From Oscillospiraceae bacterium (GTDB lineage Bacteria > Bacillota > Clostridia > Oscillospirales > Acutalibacteraceae), in assembly GCA_015065605.1 (NCBI GenBank), contig SVPZ01000006.1:20066-84065 (forward strand): a DNA stretch of 64,000 bases, written 5' to 3'. Every line of letters starts with the position of its first letter. Within the stretch, counting starts at the first letter, position 1. The notes beneath the pieces are model-generated. The model was given only the letters and a program-made list of their open reading frames with translations, was not told where the DNA came from and searched no databases. Both the position numbers and the translations under genes were made by a program. This document shows, piece after piece, positions 44,325 through 53,403 of this stretch.

Positions 44325-45809
44325 TTAAACCTGATTTACAAAACGCAAAAAGGCTTCTTTGCCTTCCTTGGTGCGCTTATAAACGCCTGCGTTCTCAAGA
44401 ACCTTAGAGAATACTATACCGATTTCTTTTTCAATGATTTCGTCGATATTGTCCTTAGTAAAGGTGTATTTTTCTTTAAGCTCGTCGGTCCAATCGGCAT
44501 GTTTTTCAAGAACTTCGTCGCTTCTTATATCACTGCCGTTTAAAATAGCCTCTTTAAGCGCTTTCATTTCATCCTTTAAACGTGCGGGAAGAACTGCAAG
44601 TCCCATAACCTCGATAAGACCGATATTTTCTTTTTTGATATGGTGAAGCTCGGCATGGGGATGATAAACACCCAAGGGATGTTCGGGAGTGGTTATATTG
44701 TTTCTGAGAACTAAGTCGAGTTCGAAGTTTTCGCCGTTTTTACGTGCTATGGGAGTAATAGTATTATGGGGAGTGCCGTTCGTACTTGCGAAAACGAATG
44801 CGCTTTCGTCTGTGTAGCCTCTCCAGGAATCGAGGATTTTATCTGCAAGAGTGATGATTCTGTCACTATCCTTGCCGTATAAACGGATAACCGACATAGG
44901 CCACTTGACGATACCTGCGCCAACGTCTTCAAAACCTTTAAAACTAATGGGAGTTTCGATTTCAGCCTTTGCCATAGCGAAGGTGTAGTTTCCGCCTTGG
45001 AAATGGTCGTGGGTAAGAATGGAACCGCCAACAATAGGAAGGTCGGCGTTGGAGCCTACGAAATAGTGGGGGAAAAGCTTAACGAAGTCGAAAAGCTTAA
45101 CAAAGGTATCGTGATTTATCGCCATAGGCGTGTGCTTGCCGTTAAATACTATGCAATGTTCGTTATAATAAACGTAAGGTGAATACTGGAAACACCAGTC
45201 GCTGTTATTTATAGTAACGGGGATAATGCGGTGGTTGGCTCTGGCGGGATGGTCAAGTCTTCCCATATAGCCTTCGTTTTCTCTGCAAAGCTGACAAAGA
45301 GGATAAGAACTCTGAATGGCATTTCTTGCAGCCGCTATTGCCTTGGGGTCCTTTTCGGGCTTTGAAAGGTTTATGGTAATATCAAGGGTACCGTAGTCGG
45401 TATCGGTAGTCCACTTCATATCCTTCTTTATACGGTAACGGCGTATGTAGTCGCTGTCCTGACTGAAATTATAATAAAAGTCGGTAGCCTTTTTGGGACT
45501 TTCATTATATAAATCGTTAAATCTTCTTATAACCTCGCTGGGACGGGGAAGAAGAAGCGCCATTATTTCAGTATCGAAAATGTCCTTTTCGGTAATGCTG
45601 TCGTCAATAAGTCCGTTTTCCACTGCGAAACTTAAGATATCCTTTAAAATAACTTCAAGGTTATCTTCGTCTGCGTTTTCATATTCGGTAAAGGAATCAA
45701 GTTTTAATTTTGCTAAAATTCTGTTGGTAACAAAAATTTTATCTTCCTTTTCTAAAAGGCCACGTTTGATACCGTAACCGATAAGTTCGCTTATGCGTTT
45801 GTTTATCAT
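44325..45809 (-). CDS. galT: UDP-glucose-hexose-1-phosphate uridylyltransferase, class II
   Basis: A 494-residue Firmicutes-type GalT2, unlike the ~350-residue class I enzyme. It exchanges UMP between UDP-glucose and galactose-1-phosphate. Supporting motifs: YPLCQLCRENEGYMGR near residue 190, NHRIIPVTIN, the active-site HDHFQGG near 270, and HPHAELHHIKKENIGLIEVMG. ATG 45809 follows AAGGTG by six bases. GalK and GalE are not in the window. LacI follows. Confidence 0.93.
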   Translation of the reverse strand: MINKRISELIGYGIKRGLLEKEDKIFVTNRILAKLKLDSFTEYENADEDNLEVILKDILSFAVENGLIDDSITEKDIFDTEIMALLLPRPSEVIRRFNDLYNESPKKATDFYYNFSQDSDYIRRYRIKKDMKWTTDTDYGTLDITINLSKPEKDPKAIAAARNAIQSSYPLCQLCRENEGYMGRLDHPARANHRIIPVTINNSDWCFQYSPYVYYNEHCIVFNGKHTPMAINHDTFVKLFDFVKLFPHYFVGSNADLPIVGGSILTHDHFQGGNYTFAMAKAEIETPISFKGFEDVGAGIVKWPMSVIRLYGKDSDRIITLADKILDSWRGYTDESAFVFASTNGTPHNTITPIARKNGENFELDLVLRNNITTPEHPLGVYHPHAELHHIKKENIGLIEVMGLAVLPARLKDEMKALKEAILNGSDIRSDEVLEKHADWTDELKEKYTFTKDNIDEIIEKEIGIVFSKVLENAGVYKRTKEGKEAFLRFVNQV

Positions 45810-45920
45810 ATTATTCACCTTGATTTATTGATTTTCGTACTGTATAATTATATACATAAACAGGTTTTAAGTCAATAAAATTAAAAAAATAAAAAAATTA
45901 AAATTTTTTAAAAAAAGTGC

Positions 45921-45949
45921 TTGACAAATACTTTTATATGTGTTAAGAT
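45921..45949 (+). promoter_or_regulatory. Promoter of the 5S rRNA gene
   Basis: TTGACA at 45921-45926 and TAAGAT at 45944-45949, 17-base gap. It gives the 5S gene its own start. Confidence 0.8.
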
Positions 45950-45973
45950 ATCAAAGTCGCAGGACGACAGACA

Positions 45974-46089
<116 letters not shown>

Positions 46090-46091
46090 AC

Positions 46092-46124
46092 AAAAGACAC
46101 AGGCAATAGCTTGTGTCTTTTTTT
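46092..46124 (+). terminator. Intrinsic terminator of 5S rRNA
   Basis: Stem AAGACACAGGC/GCTTGTGTCTT with T7. Confidence 0.9.
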
Positions 46125-46125
46125 A

Positions 46126-46154
46126 TTGATTTATGTTTTTTACTATGGTATAAT
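46126..46154 (+). promoter_or_regulatory. Promoter of the polysaccharide export genes
   Basis: TTGATT at 46126-46131 and TATAAT at 46149-46154, 17-base gap, 30 bases before the permease start. Confidence 0.75.
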
Positions 46155-46183
46155 TACTTTATAAAATTGGTAAGGAGAAGATT

Positions 46184-46996
46184 ATGGGCTTTATAAAAGA
46201 AATGAAAAAGCACGGTTTTTTGCTTTCTTATCTTATTACTAAGGATTTTAAAATAAAATATCGCAGAAGTATTTTAGGTATTGCGTGGAGTGTGCTTAAT
46301 CCTCTGTTTATGATGCTTATTGTGTCCACGGTATTTAAGGTTGTTTTCCGTATTGACTTAAAGGGTTATTCTTATCCCGTTTACGTTATAATCGGACAAA
46401 CGATGTTTAACTTTTTAAGCGAAGCCACAAATTCTTCTATGCAGTCTATACTGCAAAGCGCCTCCCTTATAAAAAAGGTTTATATACCTAAATGCATTTT
46501 TCCGCTTCAAAAGGTAAGCTTTGCTTTTGTGAACTTTGCCGTTTCAATGGTGGCGGTGCTTATAGTAGGTCTTATTGAAAGGGTAGGTATCAGTTGGCAT
46601 ATTGTTCTTTTACCGCTTTTGCTTATAGTTTTCTATTTCTTCTGTCTGGGACTTGGTCTTATTCTTTCGGTGCTTGCGGTATTCTTCCGTGATACTCTTC
46701 ATATTTACGGCATTATACTTACCGCATGGATGTACTTAACCCCCGTATTCTATACCCTTGAAAATATCGGTATTAAAGAAGGCGCAGATGCATCCTTCTG
46801 GATGGCTTTTATCGAAAAGGTGTTTATCTTTAATCCTATGTGTCAGTATATTACCGTTTTCCGTGACCTTGTTCTTTTCCATAGAACGCCCGATATGCTG
46901 TCTATTATTCTTTGCGTTGGCTATGCGCTTATATTTATGTTGCTTGGAATTTTAGTATTTTCCAAAAAGCAGGATAAATTTATTCTTCATATTTAA
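46184..46996 (+). CDS. ABC-2 polysaccharide/teichoic acid export permease (TagG/Wzm type)
   Basis: A 270-residue membrane protein with about six helices. Its N-terminal FKIKYRRSILGIAWSVLNPLF is the ABC-2 exporter signature; the middle YPVYVIIGQTMFNF and later LTPVFYTLEN also fit TagG/Wzm. It forms the membrane pore for lipid-linked polysaccharide or teichoic acid. It pairs with the ATPase 13 bases downstream. Confidence 0.92.
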   Translation: MGFIKEMKKHGFLLSYLITKDFKIKYRRSILGIAWSVLNPLFMMLIVSTVFKVVFRIDLKGYSYPVYVIIGQTMFNFLSEATNSSMQSILQSASLIKKVYIPKCIFPLQKVSFAFVNFAVSMVAVLIVGLIERVGISWHIVLLPLLLIVFYFFCLGLGLILSVLAVFFRDTLHIYGIILTAWMYLTPVFYTLENIGIKEGADASFWMAFIEKVFIFNPMCQYITVFRDLVLFHRTPDMLSIILCVGYALIFMLLGILVFSKKQDKFILHI

Positions 46997-47008
46997 GGGG
47001 GAAGAAAA

Positions 47009-47752
47009 GTGGAACAGGAATATTCTATTGTTGCCGAAAATATATCGATGCACTTTAATATGGCGTCTGAACGTCTTGAAAGTTTAAAAGAATATTTTAT
47101 TAAGCTTTTAAAACGTCAACTTTTCTTCAAGGATTTTGTGGCTGTTAACGACGTTTCCTTTAAAATTAAAAAGGGCGAGGTTTTCGGAATTGTAGGAACC
47201 AACGGTTCGGGAAAAAGTACCACCCTTAAAATGATTTCGGGAATATTAAAACCAACAAGCGGTAAAATTACCATTAACGGCAATATTGCTCCCCTTATTG
47301 AACTTGGAGCCGGCTTTGACGGAGAACTTACCGCAAGAGAAAACATTTATCTTAACGGCGCTGTGCTCGGATATTCAAAAAAATATATCGACGAGCATTT
47401 CGACCAGATAGTAGATTTTGCAGAGCTCCGTGATTTTCTCGATATGCCTATTAAGAACTATTCTTCGGGAATGGTTGCACGTATCGCTTTCGCAATTGCA
47501 ACGGTTATAACCCCCGATATACTTATCGTTGACGAAATTTTGTCTGTTGGCGACTTTCTTTTCCAAGAAAAATGTGAAAAGAGAATTAACGAGCTTATGG
47601 AGGGCGGAACTACCATAGTTATCGTTTCCCATACCATAGCCCAGATAGAACGCCTTTGCGACAGAGTTATGTGGATAGAAAAGGGCAATTTGAAAATGCT
47701 TGGCGAAACAAGTGAAGTTTGCAAAGCTTATAAAAATATTGCAAATTCGTGA
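47009..47752 (+). CDS. ABC export ATPase (TagH/Wzt type)
   Basis: A 247-residue ATPase. Walker A is GTNGSGKST near residue 65, Q-loop region APLIELGAGFDGELTARENI, signature NYSSGMVARI near 150 and Walker B ILIVDEIL. It drives the partner permease. The C-terminal carbohydrate-recognition extension found in some Wzt proteins is absent. The end is 7 bases before the glycosyltransferase start. Confidence 0.93.
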   Translation: MEQEYSIVAENISMHFNMASERLESLKEYFIKLLKRQLFFKDFVAVNDVSFKIKKGEVFGIVGTNGSGKSTTLKMISGILKPTSGKITINGNIAPLIELGAGFDGELTARENIYLNGAVLGYSKKYIDEHFDQIVDFAELRDFLDMPIKNYSSGMVARIAFAIATVITPDILIVDEILSVGDFLFQEKCEKRINELMEGGTTIVIVSHTIAQIERLCDRVMWIEKGNLKMLGETSEVCKAYKNIANS

Positions 47753-47759
47753 GGAAAAA

Positions 47760-48638
47760 ATGAAAATTTGCGCAGGAATTGTTCTTTATGAACCCGAAAA
47801 GGAAAGACTGCTCCAAAACGTTGAGGCTATAAAAAGTCAGGTAGATAAGGTTTTTCTCTTAGATAACGGAAGTAAAAATATTGATGATATTAAAAGCCTT
47901 ATTGCCGACGGGGAGAAAATATCGTTCATATTAAACGACAATAACGAGGGTATTGCAAAGGCGCTTAATCAACTCTGCGCTTCTTCGTATGAGGAAGGCT
48001 TTGATTATATAGTAACCCTTGACCAAGACTCTGTGGCGGATGAAAATATGGTGGAGGAAATGCGCCACTATATTGCGGATGACGTTGGCATTATCGCTCC
48101 GAGAGTGGTTGATGATTACGAAAAGGAAAAAAATGAGGATTTACCCTTAACCGAAGAAATCGAGCGCCCCGTTACCTCGGGCTGTCTTACAAATCTTAAG
48201 ATATGGAAAGAACTCGGCGGTTTTGATGAAAAAATGTTTATCGACTGTGTTGATTTCGACTTCGATACCCGTGTTTTAAAGGCGCAGAAACGCATAATAA
48301 GGGTAAACAGAGCAATTCTTCATCATAGACTCGGAAAAGCAAAAGAGGTTAAATTTTTTGTGTTTTTCGGCAAGTTTTTAGGAATAGAAAAACTCAAAAA
48401 GCCTTTTTACACCTATAACCATAGTGTTATAAGAACCTACTACTATGCAAGAAATATAAAATATTATATTTTTAAGCATAAGGATTTTTTGGATTTAAAA
48501 ACCGAAAAACGAACCTATTTTAAGTGGTTTATACTAAAGGTGTTTTTTGAAGATCAAAAGATAAAAAAACTTTTTGCTATAATCAAGGGCAATATTCATT
48601 CGAAAAAATTAATAAGAGAATATAAAAAAACGCTGTAA
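47760..48638 (+). CDS. GT2-type glycosyltransferase (rhamnosyltransferase-like)
   Basis: A 292-residue glycosyltransferase. It starts KICAGIVLYEPEKERL and shows VFLLDNGSKN, the acidic metal-binding region TLDQDSVAD near residue 95, TSGCLTNLKIW and CVDFDFDTR. GT2 enzymes add sugars to lipid-linked or surface glycans; the sugar is unknown. ATG 47760 follows GAGGA. It is in one operon with the exporter, so it likely helps build the exported polymer. Confidence 0.88.
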   Translation: MKICAGIVLYEPEKERLLQNVEAIKSQVDKVFLLDNGSKNIDDIKSLIADGEKISFILNDNNEGIAKALNQLCASSYEEGFDYIVTLDQDSVADENMVEEMRHYIADDVGIIAPRVVDDYEKEKNEDLPLTEEIERPVTSGCLTNLKIWKELGGFDEKMFIDCVDFDFDTRVLKAQKRIIRVNRAILHHRLGKAKEVKFFVFFGKFLGIEKLKKPFYTYNHSVIRTYYYARNIKYYIFKHKDFLDLKTEKRTYFKWFILKVFFEDQKIKKLFAIIKGNIHSKKLIREYKKTL

Positions 48639-48660
48639 CAAATGTTGCAGCGTTTTTTAG
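48625..48660 (+). terminator. Intrinsic terminator
   Basis: Stem AAAAAACGCTGTAAC/GTTGCAGCGTTTTTT with an AAAT loop. Confidence 0.9.
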
Positions 48661-48672
48661 GGAATAGGGAGA
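48657..48672. repeat. Short TAGGGAA-type heptamer repeat next to a terminator
   Basis: Two TAGGGA(A) units follow the terminator tail. The same type is longer at 62774-62800 and degenerate at 55345, 56112 and 59229. Confidence 0.5.
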
Positions 48673-48710
48673 ATAAAAAGGCGTTGGGCGAACTCCTTTT
48701 AAAGTTTTTA

Positions 48711-49547
48711 TTATTCCACTAACAGCGTGTCGGCAAGCGTGGGATTAAAGCCGTAGGGCTCGTTTTTTAACGAGGCTTTTTTGTGGGCGGCTTCTCTTGG
48801 GCTTACTCCCATAATTTCTTTAAATACTCTGTTAAAATTTCTAATTGTACCAAAACCGCAGGAAAGGGCGATTTCCGTTATGCTTTTTTCGCCCTTTTTG
48901 AGTTCTTCTTCGGCGGCGGTAACACGCACTGTATTAAGATATGAAGTAAAGGTCATCCCCATTGTTTTTTTGAAATATTTAGAAAAATAGGCGCTGCTTA
49001 GTTCCATATAATCTCTTGCTTTTTCAAAGGTGACGTCGTCAAAGTTTAATTGAATAAACTTTAAAAGTTCAGCGTGCTTTTTGCTTTTTAAGGTGTCAGT
49101 GTGGGTGATTTCGTTTCGGAAAATTTCGGCAGTCAGCTTTGATACCAGACTGTTTATTATTATATCGTTAAATTCTTTTTGCTCTTTTTCTTCAATAAGG
49201 ATTTCCTGCATTATGCTTCCTACGGGATAATTTCCGCTTAGAACAGGACAGTTAAGTACCCTGTCGCTTATAACCGTTTTAACCGTTTCACTGTTGGCTT
49301 TAAGCACCGTTACTATGCTGTTTTCGTTTCCTTTAATACTGTGAAACTGCGTACTTTTGATAAAGGCGGTCTGACCTGTCTTTAATTTGAATTCAGTATT
49401 ATTAAGGTATAGCGATATTTCACCGCTGTCAACATAAATTATTTCATCCTCAATATGCCAGTGAGGAAGATTTTTAAGATTTTTATAGCGATTAATAACG
49501 TTGCTTTTGGTGTTCCAAAGTATTCTTCTTTCAAATTTTGCCGACAT
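48711..49547 (-). CDS. AraC-family regulator (likely arabinose operon)
   Basis: A 278-residue regulator with a cupin start (LPHWHIEDEIIYVDSGE, TAFIKSTQFHSIKG) and a C-terminal double helix-turn-helix (FEKARDYMELSSAYFSKYFK, ITEIALSCGFGTIRNFNRVF, then MGVSPREAA). An extra C-terminal tail of ~30 residues follows. AAAGGAAG lies before the ATG. It is divergent from araA, and its own promoter may be TAGACA-N17-TATAAT on the minus strand around 49590-49620. It most likely activates the arabinose operon. Confidence 0.88.
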   Translation of the reverse strand: MSAKFERRILWNTKSNVINRYKNLKNLPHWHIEDEIIYVDSGEISLYLNNTEFKLKTGQTAFIKSTQFHSIKGNENSIVTVLKANSETVKTVISDRVLNCPVLSGNYPVGSIMQEILIEEKEQKEFNDIIINSLVSKLTAEIFRNEITHTDTLKSKKHAELLKFIQLNFDDVTFEKARDYMELSSAYFSKYFKKTMGMTFTSYLNTVRVTAAEEELKKGEKSITEIALSCGFGTIRNFNRVFKEIMGVSPREAAHKKASLKNEPYGFNPTLADTLLVE

Positions 49548-49587
49548 AAATTAATAAACTTCCTTTAAAATCGTTTTTATTCATAAA

Positions 49588-49644
49588 TTATACCATAAAA
49601 GACAATAAATGTCTATTATATGATAATAAAAATCTTGCTATAAT
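49588..49644 (+). promoter_or_regulatory. araA control region, poor -35 box
   Basis: TATAAT at 49639-49644 is clear, but 17 bases before it is only TTATAT, which suggests an activator is needed. An inverted pair GACA-N5-TGTC lies near 49601-49613. Confidence 0.45.
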
Positions 49645-49693
49645 AATTGGAATTTGATATATTAAATAAAGAAATAAAGAACGGAGTTTTCTT

Positions 49694-51142
49694 ATGAATA
49701 AAATTTATTTTATTATCGGAAGTCAGGACCTTTACGGCGACGAAACGTTAATGCAAGCTCAAAAAGACGGAAATGAAATGGCAGAATTTCTTGACCTCAA
49801 AATAGGCGCAAGGGTTGAAGCTCTTCCCATTGTCCGTAACGGCGAGGAAGCGCTTTGGTGTATTGAAAAAGCAAATACGGATAAGGAATGTATCGGCGTT
49901 ATATGTTGGATGCATACCTTTTCTCCTGCAAAGATGTGGATAAAGGCTTTAAAAATTTTAAATAAGCCTATGCTTCATTTACATACGCAGTACAATGAAA
50001 AACTTCCCTATGACAGTATTGATATGGATTTTATGAATCTTAATCAGTCTGCTCACGGTGACAGAGAATTCGGCTTTATTTGTACCCGTCTTGGCATTAA
50101 GCGTGAGGTGGTAGTAGGTTATTACAAAAATGAAGAGGTTATAAAGGAACTTTCACGTTTTACCGACGTTGCTCGAGCAATAGCTTTCAGTAAGAAATTA
50201 AAGGTTGCTATGTTCGGTAATAATATGCGTGACGTTGCGGTTACCGACGGCGACAGGGTCGAAAGTGAAATAAAATACGGTTGGAACGTAAACTACTACG
50301 GTATAGGTGACCTTGTAAAGCTTATTGAAGGAGTAAGCGACTCTGAAGTTGAAGCAAAAATGGCAGAGTATGAAGCAAAATACACTTTTGCTACCAAGAA
50401 TATCGATGCCGTAAAAGAACAGGCAAAATATGAGGTTGCCCTTGAAAAGTTTATGGCTGAAAAGTCGATAGGCGCCTTTACCGATACCTTTGAGGATTTA
50501 AACGGATTAAGTCAGCTTCCCGGACTTTCTGTTCAGAACATTATGGCTCGCGGTATTGGTTTTGGACCTGAGGGCGATTATAAGACTTCGGCGCTTTCTG
50601 CCGTGCTTTTTGAAATGGCAAAGGGAAGAAACGGCGCTACGGGATTTAGTGAAGATTACACCTACGATTTGACTTTCGGTCAAGAGGTAGAACTTGCCGC
50701 TCATATGCTTGAGGTATCTCCCGTATTTGCCGACAATAAACCCGAAATTCAGGTTCATCCTCTTGGAATTGGCGGTAAAAGTGACCCCGCAAGACTTGTG
50801 TTCGACGGTATTGAGGGCGAGGGTATTGCGGTATGTATGATAGATATGGGCAACCGCTTCCGTCTTATTTGCGCTGAAATATCTCTTATAAAGGCTATTA
50901 AAGAAATGCCAAATCTTCCCGTTGCACGTCTTATGTGGAAATTAAAACCCGACTTCAAGACGGGCGCTAAGGCTTGGATTTATGCGGGAGGCGCTCATCA
51001 CGCGGTTGTTTCTACTGCGCTTAGTGTTGACGATATAAGAATTTTTGCAAAGTTTACCGACACTGAACTTATAGTAATTGATAACGATACTAATATAAGA
51101 GAACTGGAACAGCAGTTGAACATTCTTGATAAACTTAGTTAG
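49694..51142 (+). CDS. araA: L-arabinose isomerase
   Basis: A 482-residue enzyme converting L-arabinose to L-ribulose. It has FIIGSQDLYGDETL near the N-terminus, WMHTFSPAKMWI, and HLHTQYNEKLPYDSIDMDFMNLNQSAHGDREFGF, with metal residues around GPEGDYKTSA and a C-terminal HPLGIGGKSDPARLVFD. Length is normal. It heads araA-araB-araD-GH42. Confidence 0.95.
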   Translation: MNKIYFIIGSQDLYGDETLMQAQKDGNEMAEFLDLKIGARVEALPIVRNGEEALWCIEKANTDKECIGVICWMHTFSPAKMWIKALKILNKPMLHLHTQYNEKLPYDSIDMDFMNLNQSAHGDREFGFICTRLGIKREVVVGYYKNEEVIKELSRFTDVARAIAFSKKLKVAMFGNNMRDVAVTDGDRVESEIKYGWNVNYYGIGDLVKLIEGVSDSEVEAKMAEYEAKYTFATKNIDAVKEQAKYEVALEKFMAEKSIGAFTDTFEDLNGLSQLPGLSVQNIMARGIGFGPEGDYKTSALSAVLFEMAKGRNGATGFSEDYTYDLTFGQEVELAAHMLEVSPVFADNKPEIQVHPLGIGGKSDPARLVFDGIEGEGIAVCMIDMGNRFRLICAEISLIKAIKEMPNLPVARLMWKLKPDFKTGAKAWIYAGGAHHAVVSTALSVDDIRIFAKFTDTELIVIDNDTNIRELEQQLNILDKLS

Positions 51143-51157
51143 TGAGGTTTTTGCTTT

Positions 51158-52705
51158 ATGGATAATATTTATCTTGGAATAGAATTTGGTTCTACACGTA
51201 TTAAAGCCTGTCTTATTGACGATGGATATAATGTTATAGCAAAGGGAGATTACGACTGGGAAAATAAATTTGAAAACGGATATTGGACCTATAGTCTTGA
51301 CGATATAAAAAAAGGTCTGAAAGGTTCTTTTAAGGCCTTAAAGGAAGATTATAAAAATAAATTCGGTAAGGCGCTTACTTCGGTTAGCTCTATCGGTATT
51401 TCGGGTATGATGCACGGTTTTTTAGCCTTTGATAAAGAAGGAAATCTTTTGACCCCTTTCCGTACCTGGCGTAATACCGTAACGGGTCGCGCCGCTAAAA
51501 TATTAAGTGAAAAGTTTTCCTTTAACGTTCCGCAAAGATGGAGTATTGCTCATCTTTACGAGGCAGTATTGAATGATGAACCCTATATAAAGGATATTGC
51601 GCATATAACCACCCTTGCAGGATATATTCATTTTCTTTTGACAGGAGAAAGAAAAATGGGTGTGGGTGAGGCTTCGGGAATGTTCCCCATTGAAAACGGC
51701 AACTACAATAAAAAAATGCTCGACACCTTCAGAAGTCTTGTGAAAGACAAGGTTCCTTGGGATATTCTTGATATTCTGCCCACCGTTAAAACTGCAGGTG
51801 AAAATTGCGGCACCTTGACAGATGAGGGCGCTGCGTTTATTGATGAAGACGGTGAATTTAAAGCGGGTATTCCTTTTTGTGCGCCCGAGGGTGATGCAGG
51901 AACGGGAATGGTTGCCACAAATGCCGTTTTAAAGGGCGTGGGTAACGTGTCTGCAGGTACAAGTATTTTTGCTATGCTAGTTTTAAAGAATAAACTTAAA
52001 AACGTTTATGAAGAAATCGACGTTGTTACCACCCCCGCAGGCGATGACGTTGCTATGGTGCATTGCAATAACTGTTGCTCAGAACTGGATACATTCGTTA
52101 ATATGTTCGGTGAATTTGCGCGTCTGATAGGTGCAAATACCGATAAATCGACCCTTTATAATACCCTTTATAAAAACACCGTGAACGCTGATGAGGACTG
52201 TGGCGGAATAACTGCATATAACTATCTGTCGGGTGAACATATTACGGGTATCAAAAAGGGAAGTCCGATGTATTTCAGAACGGTTGACAGTAAAATGAAC
52301 CTTGCTAATTTTATGAAATCTTTGCTTTATTCCTCGGTTGCTTCTCTATCACTTGGTATGGAAATTCTATTTAAAAAGGAAAAGGCTCAGGCAGACAGAT
52401 TTCTTGCTCACGGCGGACTGTTTAAGGTTGAAGGCGTGGCTCAACAGATTTTAAGCGATGCGCTGAATACTCCCGTCAGCGTAATGGAAACGGCAGGAGA
52501 AGGGGGCGCGTTCGGTATGGCTCTTCTTGCCGCATATATGGTTAACGGTAACGAACCTCTCGGACAGTGGCTTAACGATAAAGTTTTTTCACGTCTTGCT
52601 TCTAAAGAGGTTACTCCAAGCCAAGCGGGAGTGAAAGGTTTTAAGACCTATATAAAACGTTATAAAGCAGGGCTTAGCGCTGAAAAAGAACTGGAGAAGA
52701 TATAA
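51158..52705 (+). CDS. FGGY carbohydrate kinase, probable L-ribulokinase
   Basis: A 515-residue FGGY kinase. The N-terminal ATPase motif is YLGIEFGSTRIKACL, with ISGMMHGF and TWRNTV near the sugar site, GEGGAFGMALLAAY near the C-terminus and GTSIFAML in the hinge region. It is unlike the classical AraB of E. coli (566 residues) and closer to other FGGY kinases, but it stands between araA and araD, so it most likely phosphorylates L-ribulose. Its stop codon abuts the next start. Confidence 0.85.
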   Translation: MDNIYLGIEFGSTRIKACLIDDGYNVIAKGDYDWENKFENGYWTYSLDDIKKGLKGSFKALKEDYKNKFGKALTSVSSIGISGMMHGFLAFDKEGNLLTPFRTWRNTVTGRAAKILSEKFSFNVPQRWSIAHLYEAVLNDEPYIKDIAHITTLAGYIHFLLTGERKMGVGEASGMFPIENGNYNKKMLDTFRSLVKDKVPWDILDILPTVKTAGENCGTLTDEGAAFIDEDGEFKAGIPFCAPEGDAGTGMVATNAVLKGVGNVSAGTSIFAMLVLKNKLKNVYEEIDVVTTPAGDDVAMVHCNNCCSELDTFVNMFGEFARLIGANTDKSTLYNTLYKNTVNADEDCGGITAYNYLSGEHITGIKKGSPMYFRTVDSKMNLANFMKSLLYSSVASLSLGMEILFKKEKAQADRFLAHGGLFKVEGVAQQILSDALNTPVSVMETAGEGGAFGMALLAAYMVNGNEPLGQWLNDKVFSRLASKEVTPSQAGVKGFKTYIKRYKAGLSAEKELEKI

Positions 52706-53398
52706 ATGTTGGAAAATTTAAAAGAAGAAGTTTTGAAAGCGAATTTATTGCTTCCTAAATATAATTTAGTAACCTTTACATGGGGAAACGTTTCGGCTGT
52801 TGACAGAGAAAAAAACCTTGTGGTTATAAAGCCTTCGGGAGTAGAATATGACGAAATGACCGCTGAAGATATGGTGGTTGTTGACCTTTTGACAGGAGAA
52901 AAGGTAGAGGGTAAATATAAGCCTTCCAGTGATACTCCTACACATTTGGAACTTTATAAAGCCTTTAAAAATATAGGCGCTGTCGTACATACACATTCAC
53001 CTTTTTCTACTTCGTTTGCGCAGGCGGGCGTCGGTATAAAGCCTTTTGGCACTACCCATGCCGATTATTTTTACGGAGAAATTCCCTGTACACGCGCTAT
53101 GACCAAGGCGGAAATCGAAGGCGAATACGAAAAGGAAACGGGAACGGTTATTATTGAAGCCTTTAAGGATATAAATCCCGATGATATTCCTGCCGTTCTT
53201 GTTAAAAGTCACGGTCCGTTTGCTTGGGGAACCGATGCCTTTAATGCGGTGCATAATGCCGTCATCCTTGAAGAGGTCGCAAAAATGAACCTTAACACCC
53301 TGATCATAAACGGAAATACATCCGTTATGCAAAAGGAACTTCTTGATAAGCATTATTTAAGAAAACACGGAAAGAATGCATATTACGGTCAGAGGTGA
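52706..53398 (+). CDS. araD: L-ribulose-5-phosphate 4-epimerase
   Basis: A 230-residue class II aldolase-fold epimerase. Zinc and phosphate residues are visible in [46 protein letters not shown] and [10 protein letters not shown]. It yields D-xylulose-5-phosphate for the pentose phosphate pathway. It starts right after the kinase stop, so translation is coupled. Confidence 0.95.
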   Translation: MLENLKEEVLKANLLLPKYNLVTFTWGNVSAVDREKNLVVIKPSGVEYDEMTAEDMVVVDLLTGEKVEGKYKPSSDTPTHLELYKAFKNIGAVVHTHSPFSTSFAQAGVGIKPFGTTHADYFYGEIPCTRAMTKAEIEGEYEKETGTVIIEAFKDINPDDIPAVLVKSHGPFAWGTDAFNAVHNAVILEEVAKMNLNTLIINGNTSVMQKELLDKHYLRKHGKNAYYGQR

Positions 53399-53403
53399 AA
53401 ACT